From Clusia tigrina (taxonomy: Eukaryota; Arthropoda; Insecta; Diptera; Clusiidae), in assembly GCA_920105625.2 (NCBI GenBank), contig OV050033.1:20046001-20110000 (forward strand): 64,000 bases of DNA, in the 5' to 3' direction. The stretch's first letter is position 1. Every line of letters starts with the position of its first letter. The position numbers were made by a program, and so were the translations under genes. Of this stretch, positions 25,911 through 37,294 are shown piece by piece. A model generated the notes under the pieces. It saw only the letters and a program-made list of their open reading frames with translations, searched no databases and was not told the origin of the DNA.

Positions 25911-26022
25911 CAAGGGTAGGGACGAGTATGCCTCCTCCTTGCATTCACAATGGACATAGATGTCTCCGAGTGGATGTGCGGATACTTCGTATCCGCACAC
26001 GCCTTCCCAACCTAACCTAACC
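25911..26022 (+). mobile_element. 112-base retroposed insert with 11-base target duplication and (CCTAA)n tail
   Basis: The direct repeat TATTGTAAAGT occurs at 25900-25910 and 26023-26033, exactly flanking this block. The block contains a 10-base-pair hairpin (GTGCGGATAC, loop TTC, GTATCCGCAC) at 25976-25998. It ends in CCCAACCTAACCTAACC. Flanking duplication plus a short repetitive 3' tail is the mark of target-primed retrotransposition. The parent element is not known. Confidence 0.7.
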
Positions 26023-26337
26023 TATTGTAAAGTGACCAATTGAATAAAAATAACTATAATAAAATATAGAGGTGAAATTCCAGTTGCCGCATTGAATATG
26101 CAAAATGTGAATGTCCTCATAACAGCATTATAAAATACTTTAGAACTGTTTTTAAAATAAATTATAGATGTGAAAATGTCGAGAAACGTTTCCAACTGCG
26201 ACTCCAAATTAAAAATTTCCAAAAGAGTATTCCAACTCCAAGTCAGTCTCGTCGTCCAGAACCTCAGACCACAAATAAAATAATATACATCATTGCCGAC
26301 CTCCGTAATATAGTAGTAAACATGATGATAGGCGTGT

Positions 26338-26465
26338 GGTCGCTGCTCCAAGTCCCGCCAGGGCTTAATCTTGAAATGCTTCTTTCTGAAAAACCTTCTC
26401 TTGGGGCTGAAGTCCTAATTTGCTAGTACTCCAAACTACTAAACACCTAATTCATTTTGTTATGT
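26338..26465 (+). mobile_element. Decayed SINE copy of the same family
   Basis: The sequence CCGCCAGGGCTTAATCTTG, AATGCTTCTTTCTG, TTCTCTTGGGGCTGAAGTCC and TTGCTAGTACTCC follows the SINE body in order. The B-box has decayed to AAGTCCCGCC and no (AAT)n tail remains. Confidence 0.65.
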
Positions 26466-27178
26466 TTTGTCATGTATATTAAATAATGACGTCATTGTAA
26501 GCAGGGAATACTCTATTTAACTAGATAGTATATAAAGAAAACAATGAGAATGTAGAAGCATCTCAAATAACACACACTAAGCGAACACTTAACTTACATT
26601 CTGCTTATTAACAAATACAAACTGATAATAAATTGGATTCATAGACGAAATTAATACAAGAATTTTAATTCCGATTCCATTTATAAACAACTAATCCCGA
26701 TCTCCTTCTTCAAGAAAACAAAAACGCTTCACAGCACTGGTTTCATAGTGTTAATAATTTACGTCCTTTACAGCGCCACAATTCATCATAACTACATAAT
26801 GTTATAGTGACTTTATTTCGGAAATGTGTAAAAATTGTGACTATGTTCTTGTTACAAGATTTATAATATATCTTCCATATATCTTAAGATTACCCCTGGG
26901 AACAATTGCTTATAAACCAACAAATCCGAACTTTACTCATCCTCAACAAGGAATGGTACAATGGGCATCAATGTCTGAGTGCTTGGAGACCTCGTTCTTC
27001 GGCAGTTCTCCAGACTGCCCCACTTCTATTCTAATCCTCGCCTTAGCAAACTTAAGAGCAAAGGATTCATGCTTATGACATACGAATATGTGACACATTG
27101 AACGCGTTCACCACCTTCCACTAACTTCGTCAAAGTTAATTATCAAAGCATACTAGTATTAATTTTAAAAGTTCTTAA
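26466..27178. other. Interval beyond the 3' end of Oli
   Basis: Contains a CRE-like palindrome at 26485-26496. A short open stretch at 26920-27070 reads, on the minus strand, HESFALKFAKARIRIEVGQ; it looks protein-like but is not recognised and may be transposon debris. Confidence 0.5.
26485..26496. promoter_or_regulatory. CRE-like palindrome AATGACGTCATT
   Basis: A perfect 12-base palindrome containing TGACGTCA, the classical CREB/ATF site. It lies about 1 kb beyond the 3' end of Oli and just after a SINE relic. The site is seen; regulatory use is only a possibility. Confidence 0.3.
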
Positions 27179-27193
27179 TTTATTATGTTTATT
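27179..27193 (-). promoter_or_regulatory. Candidate polyadenylation signals of Oli
   Basis: Two AATAAA hexamers occur on the minus strand, at 27184-27179 and 27193-27188. They are about 330 bases past the Oli stop codon, which would give a 3' UTR of about 330-350 bases. The spacing is reasonable, but the DNA is AT-rich. Confidence 0.4.
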
Positions 27194-27519
27194 GTTTTGT
27201 TGTACAATAATTGGAACTGAGTCAAGTAATTTGGCACGCCACTGTTATTGAGCGTCAGTGTTACATCTCCAACTTCTGCAGTATCTAGTTTCTAAGTACT
27301 TGTTGCATGTAAATGTATGCTTTATAAATAATCAGTTAAATCTACGGTTACAAATAAATATCACTTAACAAATTTGTTGCACATTCATGACTAGAGCATA
27401 ATTGTAAAAATTGACTTTAAATGGCAAGCCCACTAAACGAACAAGTGCAGTACTCAGCAGGATTGCAACTCGGCACGATAACAATTGTTAGCTAAGAGCA
27501 AAGTAAAGGATAAGGGGAT

Positions 27520-28300
27520 CTAACTATTACTAGGCGGCTCGTGTGGGCCTTGAAGCAGGGCCTGCAGTTTAGCCGCTGCCGGAAAGGAACCCAAATCCAA
27601 AGGCGCAGCACCGGTGGTGCTTTGTATGTAGGCCAAAAGTCTGCAACGGAATCGATATAGAAATAAGAGCGATACGAACGAATCGAATGTACCCACCTTC
27701 TCAACTCCTCCAAGGCATTCTGCTGCATGAGTATGTAGTTCTTCGCCAGCAGCAGCGTGGCTATTTTCGACAATTTACGCACTGAAGGCGAGTGGGCATA
27801 CGGTATAACGCTCCGTAGCTCATCCAAGGCATCATTTAAATCGTGCATGCGTCGTCGTTCTCTGAAAATGTTCAGTGATAGAAATAGTCTCTCATAGCAT
27901 GTCAGTGATTTGCTTACCTGGCATTTATATTTAAACGCACTGTTTTCCCTTGACGGTTTTTCTGCTTGCCACCGCTGCCACTTGCGCCGTTGCCGCCCAC
28001 ACCGGCGGCGGTTGTCGAACCACCCGACATGAGCAGAGCTGGCGGTGGTGATTTCTCGCCGCCACTCGGTCCGGGCTTATTCTCATCTGTTGGGCCGCTA
28101 CTTTGCTGAGCCATGGAAAGTCCTTGCGCATAAAAGCCGCCCAGACCCACAGACCCCAGTGGTGTGCGACGCCCTGGCACACTCTGCGGTGGGCTTGAAG
28201 TAGGTCCTGGATGACCGGCCATCATATTGGCGGTGGGTGGTAATTGCATGTGGGAATGACCGGGCAACGCGAACCCGAAGGGTAGATTTGAGTGATCCAT
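27520..28300 (-). CDS. Oli: Oli, Olig-family bHLH transcription factor (three coding exons)
   Basis: This is a nuclear basic helix-loop-helix factor of the Olig/Beta3 group, which binds E-boxes as a dimer and acts in neural and muscle differentiation (family knowledge). Coding exons on the minus strand are 28300-27918, 27861-27697 and 27640-27520. Together they give 669 bases, 222 residues and a TAG stop. Both introns are 56 bases (GTAAGC...CAG and GTGGGT...CAG), each splitting an Arg codon after its second base (R128, R183). Residues 1-118 are a Pro/Gly/Ser-rich, low-complexity arm. The basic region is about 119-132 (NARERRR, with the DNA-contacting Glu at 129). Helix 1, loop and helix 2 run to about 183, including the Olig hallmarks [18 protein letters not shown] and NYILM. 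The C-terminal tail, residues 184-222, reads [17 protein letters not shown] then Pro-rich sequence. The ATG at 28300 follows CAAG. The frame is intact, so the gene is probably functional. Confidence 0.95.
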
Positions 28301-28307
28301 CTTGTTG

Positions 28308-28345
28308 CTGCAATTCCTGGTGAAGGAAGTAAGTGGATTAGATGC
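28308..28345 (-). promoter_or_regulatory. Probable 3' splice site of a 5' UTR intron of Oli
   Basis: On the minus strand, a branch-point-like CTAAT is followed by a pyrimidine-rich run and CACCAG, with the AG at 28317-28318, only 17 bases above the start codon. A second AG (TTGCAG) is at 28308-28309. This pattern suggests the coding part begins just inside a second exon, with a non-coding first exon further upstream, possibly within 28.9-29.7 kb. This is inference from splice consensus only. Confidence 0.45.
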
Positions 28346-29730
28346 GTGTTTAGAAAATTCACAAGTGTTAGTTTAATAGCTCAGCTGTACATGGTAAAGT
28401 ATTTATAAACTATAATGTGTAGGAATCTCAATTCCTCTTATGTAAAGGGTTAAGTGAGTATGGAGGTGCACTGAGTCAAAGGATTGTGGGAGACGAAAGT
28501 ACCTACTCTAAGAAATGGTGCATTCTTTTTCAACATAATATGAGAAAATTGAAGCTTGCGTTTACGGAATATTTTTATAATTTATGCAACTCTCCATTTC
28601 AAACTACTTATATTCTCAGGAATACTGTCACAGAGCTCACAGATAACAACAACACCAAAGTGCTCAGGCAATACACTGAATGTGTTTGTTGCAACGATAA
28701 CAGAAAACTCTTAAACCGGGACCACTGAGTCACCAGCTGAGCGTCGTTGTTTCTAACTTTTACCTTGTCGGAATACTAATTATTATATTAAGAGAATCTT
28801 ATTGATTTTATGCACCATTGACGAACCTTTTTCAGCGAGTGTACTTACAAAAACTCCAAACTTAAAGAAATTACTTAATCCTCAGCGCTCTTTGCAGCCT
28901 TCGAACGCGACGTCCTTCCTCAGTAACTGTCAACTGTATTTTCAAATGTCAAAGTGTGCCAGGATATGAGGCAACCCTTAATTTTTAGAGCTTAAAGCTC
29001 GAAGATTCTCATACTAAAATGGCCGCCTGGTGGTGGATAGTGTCCCACAGCGTGCTGCTTCACAGACTGGCCACAAGAGGGCGTATGACACACAAAACTG
29101 ATTCACATGCAAAAAAACATTAAAATTACTATAAACGAATGTACTTCCTTTCCACTTAAAAAGAGTGTTTAAAAAAATTTTTTATTAAAAATACACACCA
29201 ACTTTATTTGAATTATTTGTTACTATTCCAACACTTGTTTCTCTGTGTGCTTGCTTCACCAAATGGTTGAGCCGCTTATGCAGTGTGGCCTTCTCAATGC
29301 AGCTATCACTTTGAAAGTTAATATTATTTTAATTTATGGTGCACACTTCGAAGGTATTACTTATTTAAATTAACCACAAATCACAGAGCAACGTAAGCGG
29401 CAGCAGCAGCAATACAAAGTCCCAGCAACTGGCACCACGCTCACTAAAGTGTTACAATGTCAACAACACCAAAAATACACGAACGCCGCCGCGTACGACC
29501 ACGACCACTCTTTTGCGGTATCCTGAATCCTGATTTTCTATTTTTCCATTTTTTTTTGTTGTGTTTTTTGATTTCTCCACTGCTGTTGCTGTTGCTGCTG
29601 CTGCTGGTGTTAATCTCTCTGTGAAAATTTCATAAATGCGGTGGAAGCTTGCGCGTAGTGGTGCAACATCCACACACCACCCATGCACAGACACACTCGC
29701 ACAGAAAGGACACCCATACACTTATAGACA
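28346..29730 (-). other. Upstream region of Oli; likely promoter or first exon, not resolved
   Basis: This stretch contains no convincing coding sequence. From about 28840 to 29720 it becomes more GC-balanced than neighbouring DNA, with a (CTG)n-type run near 29580-29608. That fits a promoter or non-coding first exon for Oli on the minus strand. No clear TATA box was seen. Confidence 0.35.
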
Positions 29731-31239
29731 ATTTTTATGTTTTATCGTTTTATATTTTGGTTTTATGTGCCATTATTATTCCTTTATTTTACATTCCTTC
29801 CTTGTTTTCTTCTTTTTTTTTTGGTTCTTGTTACTTTGCTAAACGGAACGTTCGTCTGTGATTTTCAATTTTCATTGAAACTGAATCTAATCACTTCAAT
29901 GGCGTTGGCAGTGGTGCAAATTTGCCGTGTTTAGGGGTTGAATGCGTCAGTGCGGGCTGCTGGTAGCTGATGCTGTATATTGGAATTATGGTAGCATTGT
30001 TCGTTGTTGGAACAATGCCACAAATGGCACAAGCCAAAAATCTCTCAGAAATAGATATGCAGACCTTTGGTGCCGTCGTTTGCAGAAAAATAATCGGATT
30101 TCTGTTCAGTCACTTTCATTTGCTGCTACTCTAATGAGAGGTTCGAGTTTAAGAGAACTAAATGGATTTCGAACGGAGGTGTGATCTGAAGGCCACTTTT
30201 GAATAGTAATGAATACTCTTGGATTATCACAAATGCGAAAAAGATATTTCAGAGAGGTGCTATGATTAAATGGGAGAAATCCGGGTTATCATGATATCAA
30301 CTATAAATGGGTACAACTACAGGTGATATATGTAGATAGTCGAACTTACACATTATCCAAAATCTACGTAGATGATTGAACTAATATTAATATTCAAAAT
30401 ATAAGGGATATTTCGGGGACAATGTCAATCGATGGAAAAAACATAAATACCACTATGACCTTGATTAATAAAGAAGGAAATTTGTAAGAATGGTACCTCT
30501 TTAAAGATTAGAGAAAAACAACTCCTTGTTCGGCATAAATTATTCGTAGGCAATAACTACATTCTCATAATAAATGAAAACATCATTCAAGTACCAAAAA
30601 CGGAGCTGCTGCAGTAATTTCGATTACGGAATATGCTATTTCTGGCTGCATTTGGAAGACCCTGTCTTATAAGTGAACGCTTTTGAAATTTTATTATTTT
30701 GAAAAAGTATAAAGTAAAGCACCTTCCAAACAATGTGGAGCTTCGTAATATCAGTTGTAAGCAATTGGGTTAGTCTTAAGAATTGTGATGCTGCGAGGAT
30801 GGCAATAGAAGGGGATATATGCAATTTTACAAGGAAGTTTCAAACGAAGTAATATACCCTTCAACTATTGGGTTTTCATTTACAGTTGTTAGTTGTTTAG
30901 TTCCTATCATTGGCGAATTGAGCTTTGATTTTGTCAAATAATATCCACAATTTAAAGCGTAGTTGCGGTCTAAGAATTTCTATGATGTTTTACTAGAGTA
31001 TAATAACACAAAGGTCATCTTCAATATATCGAAAAAATAGGACAGTCTGTAAAATCTACCTGTTTATATAGCACAGTGGTGTTTGTGAAGCTACAGTCCC
31101 TGAAAATTTCAATTAAGGAAGTGGGACACGGAGTGAGTGTTTCTAAGAAATCACAAAGGAGAAAATAATTCCTCAATTTCGAAGAATTTTTCAGTTTTGT
31201 ATTCTAGATTAGATATTTAGTATTTTATCTAAAGCCAGG
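29731..31239. other. Intergenic DNA
   Basis: No gene recognised. From 30200 on it is AT-rich and featureless to the eye. Confidence 0.6.
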
Positions 31240-31460
31240 GATAATATTGATACCCATTCAAATCTTGTTCATACCTCAATTATGAATTTGGTACAGGACT
31301 AATCGAGACCAAAGGGCGGGTATACGTGGTTTAAAAACACTTTCTAGCCAGATTATCAGCGGCTTCATGGTCCATGATACCGTGGTTTGTGGTACCCAAA
31401 AAAACCCAACTTAACTTTGGACAGACAAGGTTTGGGGACTTTGAAAACCATATCTCACAC
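31240..31460 (-). mobile_element. Short non-LTR retrotransposon RNase H fragment
   Basis: The minus strand between about 31405 and 31270 reads NHGIMDHEAADNLARK, then a stop, then TRPLVSISP. This is the end of the RNase H domain of non-LTR ORF2 proteins (relatives read PGHxGIxGNEAADxLARxG). Only this small part is recognisable and it contains a stop. Confidence 0.6.
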
Positions 31461-33420
31461 ATTATAAGGAAAATCCAGTCGAGGAGAGTACCTTGGTAAG
31501 GCTGGTTGTGAGAGAAAGTTGTGATGCCAAAGTGATGATGAGGTGAGGTCTCAACAACTCCCCGTGGGAAAGTGAAGGAGATTCCAAATACGAGTTTGTG
31601 GTGAACTAACTATGTGAACAGTGAATTTTAATTTAACCAGCATTGTCTTCTATTAATAGCTGATACAATTACTATAAAGGAACTTAAGTTATGATATCCT
31701 ACTCTTGCTATTCAAAGCACGGACTTTATAAACTAGGGGACATTCAAAGTGGTGCTCGTTTTTAGTACCTTTACTTTAAAATTCATTTGAAAATTCGGTC
31801 TTCATATACAGCTCCTTGCTAAGGACTGACACGTATTTACTTACTTTCAATAACATTTCCGAGTGCATAAGCAATCTCTCTTTAGATACTCGTACCAGTT
31901 ACTTGTCTCAACCATCAGTAGCACTAACTCCCCGCCGCTAACCGCACTAATGACTTCCGAACCTTGCAGCAGCACTACGATGTAGTAGTTATTTTTGGTC
32001 TTATTTTTGCTCGGTTTCTGTTGTACTCGACATTTAATGACGTCTCGCATAATAAATTTACCATTTTTGATTTTTCTTTTATTTGCTCGCTATGTTTGCT
32101 GAGCACAGCACTTCGTTACGTGCGAATATGTGTGCCTCGGCGCCGTACCCAGGAAGGAAAGTAAGTGAAATAATAAATAGTGTGTGCGAACGTCCTTTGT
32201 GCACGTACGTGTGGAAGCGTGAGAGAGTGTATGGGTGTGTATGTGTGTGTAACAGTTTATAACTCGCGTACGCCCAGCACCAACAACAGCAGGAGCAGCA
32301 GCAGCAGCCACAACAACTGCAGTTGTTGTGTCCTGTGCGCCGAGATTTTTCCTGTCAGATGTTTTCGACGTATGTCGTTATTTTCCATAAAGTTCAGTCC
32401 GTACACAACACCCAGACAGACATTGCACATTGTGCGACTCGCGCACTCGAGGGCAGGGTATGCGCCCATCTAACCAACCCCTCCCGGCAGCCCTGCACCA
32501 CATCCACGTCCGCATCCACCGCTCGGCAACCGTTATTTGCCATTTGGGCTCTGTACATGACATTTTGTGTGTAATTGCTCTGGGCCGATCCCATCCGATC
32601 CGATCCTAATTCATTTGCGTCCGCTGCATTTGCCACTTGCGCTCGCTGCATCATCCCCGTTCGCACTTAAATGCATGTTTGTGAAACGGATTCGTTTGAT
32701 TTCTTTTTCATTTTTTGTTCATGTTGCTCTTTATAATAATGCAGTGGGATTAAAAATGCATGAATCGTTTGAATTAAACTTTCACAGAATACAAAAAGGA
32801 AAAAAGAAAATTAACATAATTTCATTCACTCCGCCATGATTTGCATAATTTAGATTTGTGTGCTGAATGAGAAAATTTTAAATTATAAATAAATGCATTC
32901 ATTTGCAGCGAATGAAATGGCAAATGCTTTAAATTCACCAAATATTCAGAAATATTTTACAGGAACCCAGAAACTCCTCGCTGTATCCGTATGTATTATA
33001 AAAATTTATACAATGGATAAATTTATGAACCTGAAAGTCATCAGTGAAATGGAAGAAGTGAACGGGAAAATGAAATTCTGCGTAGTCATATGGAACAGCA
33101 ACTGAGACGCACGTAGCATACGTTGCGATAGGATAAGCGGAAAACTTATGAGCATGTGTTATCTTCAATTAGGAGAAGCGGGTTACTTTAAGGAAGGGCA
33201 TGTGTAGTTGAAGTAGGAAGCCAGTAAAACTCAGGATGCTACACGGGACTTAATGTAAGTATGAACATTCAAGCGTCACCATACACAGATAAGAGTCAGA
33301 GTACTCTTCTGACAAATCAATTGTGTGTCAGAGATGTAGTCTGCCAATATATCGTTTAAATTCTTCAAACCATCTTCTAAATTTGTTCGTTTCCGCTATC
33401 AAACGATTCTATAACCGTAT
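31461..33420. other. Intergenic DNA with a GC-balanced core
   Basis: The core at about 31850-32680 is GC-balanced and has CAACAACAG/GCAGCAG runs near 32281-32325 and GATCCGATCC repeats near 32590. Frames there are low complexity. This is the type of sequence often found in fly enhancers or untranslated exons; no gene is called. Confidence 0.5.
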
Positions 33421-34000
33421 GTAGGTGGGTAGGTATAATGGCTGACAAACCTTTGGGTCGCCCAATTAGCATTAGTACCGTTTTGATGCCAAGATGCTGA
33501 TATACTATGATATGAATAACAACCTGCCGGAGTTGTTAATAATTTTGGTTAAGTCTGAAAGTTCTAAACTAGAGCAATGCCTCAGACTTTCCAAAAAAAT
33601 ACTTCTAAAATAGTTAAGTCTCGTGCGAGCGAGGGCTGGGCAATCACAAAGAAACGATTGTATCTCTCTCCATCCTCTCTGGGTTCTTGCAGCTGCTACA
33701 ATGAGCATCGAACGGAATGCCAATTTGTCAGCATGCGTGTCGATAGTCCAATGACCCGAGCAGCCAGCTGTAATTTTGCTAATGGTGTTTCTTGGGTTAT
33801 TAAGAAGATGATTCGTTCTTCTTGCAGTGGCCACGTCATTCTCGAAATGGCACATGTCGCAGTATTTTTCCACCTCTCCTGAGCCTTGCGGTAAGGTGGA
33901 TGCCCACGTCCCTGTAGCAAAACACTCGGTTGGTTACAATTATATGTACGCATCTCAAATATATCAAAAGTTGCCATCAGAGAGTCCCCATAAATTCGTA
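33421..34000 (-). mobile_element. 3' part of a non-LTR retrotransposon, same family as 24.4 kb
   Basis: Minus-strand frames give a post-RNase H linker (RTNHLLNNPRNTISKITA), then GHWTIDTHADKLAF and the tail FLCDCPALARTRLNYF (about 33640-33600), followed by DLTKIINNSG. The 3' UTR matches the copy at 24.4 kb, including the run ending TTTGTCA, and ends in a (TACC)n-like tail at about 33424-33435. One frameshift is needed between the upstream and downstream parts (about 33870-33760). The copy is truncated and inactive. Confidence 0.8.
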
Positions 34001-36327
34001 TAATCGACCTCTTTTCATATATATTTAACCTGAAATGTTTTTTATGAAAGAGTGTGAAAAAAGACAAGAATGTATACCAATAATATTAACCAACAAGGAA
34101 GGAAGGTGGTTTTATTTTATGACCACAAAACGAGCCACTTTAAACAAAATCATGTAGCCAAGTATTAAAGCTCACAATGCAGACTTCATCAATTATTTGA
34201 CACTCCTTCTAAAAAGAATGTTCTATGAAATTCAAAATTTTTGGTTGGAGAGACCTCATTCACCAGTTAAAAAGTGGGACACAGATTTGTAATTTGTAAT
34301 AATTTGCAAAGCCTGATGACGATTTTATGCCAACACCTTGTGGAACGAAACACACACCCTGTAAGCGGAGACAACTGAAGTGTTTTCAATATGAAAATCA
34401 AATCGGAAAGATCTCAAAGAGCGGAAAGTGACGATAGCTGAATATCTTTGAATTGAACGGAAGTTGACTGAACAAAAAGCGAATTGCTCAGTAAACAAAC
34501 AGAATCATTTACGAAATGAAAAAATAATTCAAGAGTGGTAGGAAATAAGGGAACAATGAAAACGGAAATTATTGTTCAGTAAGACCAGAATTTGAATGAT
34601 TTTTGAAACTGACTTCAAAATAATATCGCCTCAATGAATTACTGGGATTGATATGCATCTAGAAGAAATACCCGAGCACTTTCTTCGGCGGGACTTATAA
34701 GACAATATAAATTCCGGTCCATCCCCTTAATACAGACTAACTCAAATCAATCTCGATATTTCGTCTGATGATCGTTGCTTTGAATAAAATTTGAGTAGCA
34801 TTCGAAGATGAATATTCAGATTGATTATATTTCAATTCACATGAGTTCATACTCCTATTCCCAACATGGCTTTAAATATGTGCACTTTATCTGGAATAGA
34901 TCTGGAAAAACGAATATCGTTTATAGCACTGAAGATCCAACCACCAATCTAAACTACTTATATTCACAGCACTGCTACTCTTGACCATTACCAAAGTATT
35001 CACAAAATCCTTTCTTTAGTATACATTCTTGCTGCTTATTGTGTAGAAACACTTGATGTGCGATTTGTCAATTCGTTTGTGATTGGTACACAATGAATCG
35101 TTAACCTCATAATAAGATTAATATTAACAATGGTCCTTGGAATCTATTTTTGAAATGTGACAAATGGTTGCATATTATTTCCCTTCTCTTTCTGTAAACA
35201 AAAAAAATTGAATTACATCTGTTATGAAAAGTTTGCTACATCTCTTTACAGAAGGTACCAAGGACATCCTTATCATATTTCTGAGCTGCTATAATACAAT
35301 TATAAATAATAAGTATTTATAATTGCGTTTCATCGCTCCTGAAATGGGTTTCACATTTTTCACATTTCACATTTTGCTGTGAAGATATTTCAAAAGTATT
35401 TTCCTTAATGATTCCCCAGGCAATCGTTATTGCAGAAATATTCCAAATTTTTCGCGATACTTCAGATATTCAACCCTAATTGATAGAAACGCCAAAGGTA
35501 TACTAAAAGTTGAGGAAATGTGCCAAAATGTTTGTATATTTTATTGTTGTATTGTATGGGTGTGTATTTCTCTGAGTTTGTCTCTGTGTGTGTGCGGCCA
35601 ACTAAAGGCTCACTTGGGAGCTACAGCAGAAGGATATAAATGACAATACATATTTCTTGGTTTAATAGGCTATCAGTACGTAGCGCTTTGAATGCTGGAA
35701 ACTGCGGTGTTGGAGTGACCTACAAAGAGCAAAGAATTCTCTTATCGAACCTTAATCATATTACTTTAGGCAAAAGGTTAGGAATAGGTTTCAGAATCAG
35801 TTCATACGGGTAGAAGGTAGTCTTATAAAAAATAAAATACGAACGCCTTCGAAAGAATGTACGAGTATATCTCTGCTTAAAGCTGAAGTCCTTTTTCTAT
35901 TTACGATAGTTCTTTATTAATTGTGTGAAATTGTGCCAAACTCATTACTATAAACAGTTTTATATCTGCTATTGGAGACATCAGTTTACTATCTTTACAG
36001 AAGCTCACAGATCATGCAAGCCCTGGCTGAGGAAGTTGCCTTTAGTCAATTGTAGGTCAAAGTAATTATTTACCAGCAACTCTCCCATAATTTATTCAAC
36101 ATTTTCAAGCAACACTATTTTATTGGCTGCTATCCTTAAATTAGGACATTAAAGTTGCTTTAAGAGCCAATCACTGCAGTTACTGCAGCATCGATGTACA
36201 ATTTATTTTTGGTTATTAGAGCAAGCTCACGTAATGTTCCAGTGTAAAAGATGCCAAAAATGTTGTCATACTCTAAAAAATCCCTCATTACTTTGCCGCA
36301 CACCAGTAGCAGACGCACAAACAAAAC
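34001..36327. other. AT-rich intergenic DNA
   Basis: No gene or repeat family recognised. A TACGAGTA word is at 35870. Confidence 0.6.
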
Positions 36328-36879
36328 ATGCGAATTCTAATTCCAATTCCAATTCAAATGCCATTCACAATGACTGCCGCAGCTCTGGGTCGCTGTTCTG
36401 TTGTCACATACGGGCAAAAAGGGGTTGTTTTGCACTTTGCCTTTGGCTTGGGTATGTGCGTGCGTAGCACATGCGTTGTAAAAGCTGAAAACCTGGAGGA
36501 CACCCCTGGACCAGACACCAATGTGTTCGACCGCGTCTGTATGGCGCGTATATGTCGAGTTCGTTCTTGTGACTATTGCAGCGCGAACTGGAATGTTACA
36601 TCAAATAACAGAAGGAACAAAAAATGTGAGCATAATAAGAAACAAAAACAAGAACAACGCACTTTTCCCGCAACACTCACGCACTTTCAGCGCATGCATT
36701 CGCAGGCAAACAAAGTAGATTTCAAAAGGCTCAGAAGGATGAAAGGGGCGCAATCGACTTCGGCATCCACATCAGCAGCAGCGTCATCGACATTATTTCT
36801 ATGTAAGCATTGTGTGTGCGTTTCACAGTATTCAGTGGCCACAAAACAACGGCTGTTTGGAAATTGTATTCATCTGTGA
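36328..36879 (+). other. 183-codon open frame, unrecognised; weak candidate exon
   Basis: The frame starts with ATG in AAAAC context and remains open for 183 codons, the longest in the window. The predicted product is not recognised. It has a hydrophobic start (RILIPIPIQM), scattered Cys in the middle, a Lys/Gln-rich part (NKKQKQEQ) and a Ser/Ala-rich part (STSASTSAAASS). The frame closes at a TGA that sits inside a good splice donor consensus (CT then GTGAGT, about 36876), and another donor-like GTAAGC lies near 36801. This could be a 5' exon of a gene continuing downstream or simply a chance frame in CA/GCA-rich DNA. No partner exon was identified. Confidence 0.15.
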
Positions 36880-37255
36880 GTTTCTACCGCTGATGTCAAA
36901 ATTGTTAACGATCAACTGATTGAATTGGTCATCTATCTTTATATTCTTAATCACGTTCACGCTTCTCTTTATATTAATGATCACGATCGCTTCCTGTGAA
37001 AAGTTAGCCATGTATGCCAAGCCGTTTAACTATCCTTGCATCTTGTGAAGAGAAAAGCTGGCAAACCAGAAAATACGATATTCTGAAAATTTTCTCTATA
37101 TTCCTAATATGGATATCCAGAAACGGTATATATAATTTGGTAAATAACTTTCTTCCAATGAAAGCAAATTGGTATTTATTAATAACATTTCTGTATTAAA
37201 TTATTGGGAATTTCAAATATACTGTCACTATATTTTTATCATACGAGTATATATT

Positions 37256-37294
37256 GACAATATATACTGACAATATATATTGACAATATATGTT
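37256..37294. repeat. 13-base tandem repeat, three units
   Basis: Three near-identical units of GACAATATATACT type lie head to tail, preceded by a partial unit. Each unit with its neighbour forms an AT-rich inverted repeat around GACA. Confidence 0.9.

Noticed and set aside
26006..26023. Telomere-type (CCTAA)n sequence
   Set aside because: Only two to three units, sitting at the 3' border of a retroposed insert with a target duplication. Diptera lack this telomere repeat.
26920..27070. Protein-like minus-strand stretch beyond Oli
   Set aside because: Short, without a start codon or recognised relatives. Left as possible transposon debris.
29452..29721. A secreted or Ala-rich protein upstream of Oli on the minus strand
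   Set aside because: Built largely on a CTG/GCA run, with no recognisable domain and no splice support. More likely untranslated or promoter DNA.
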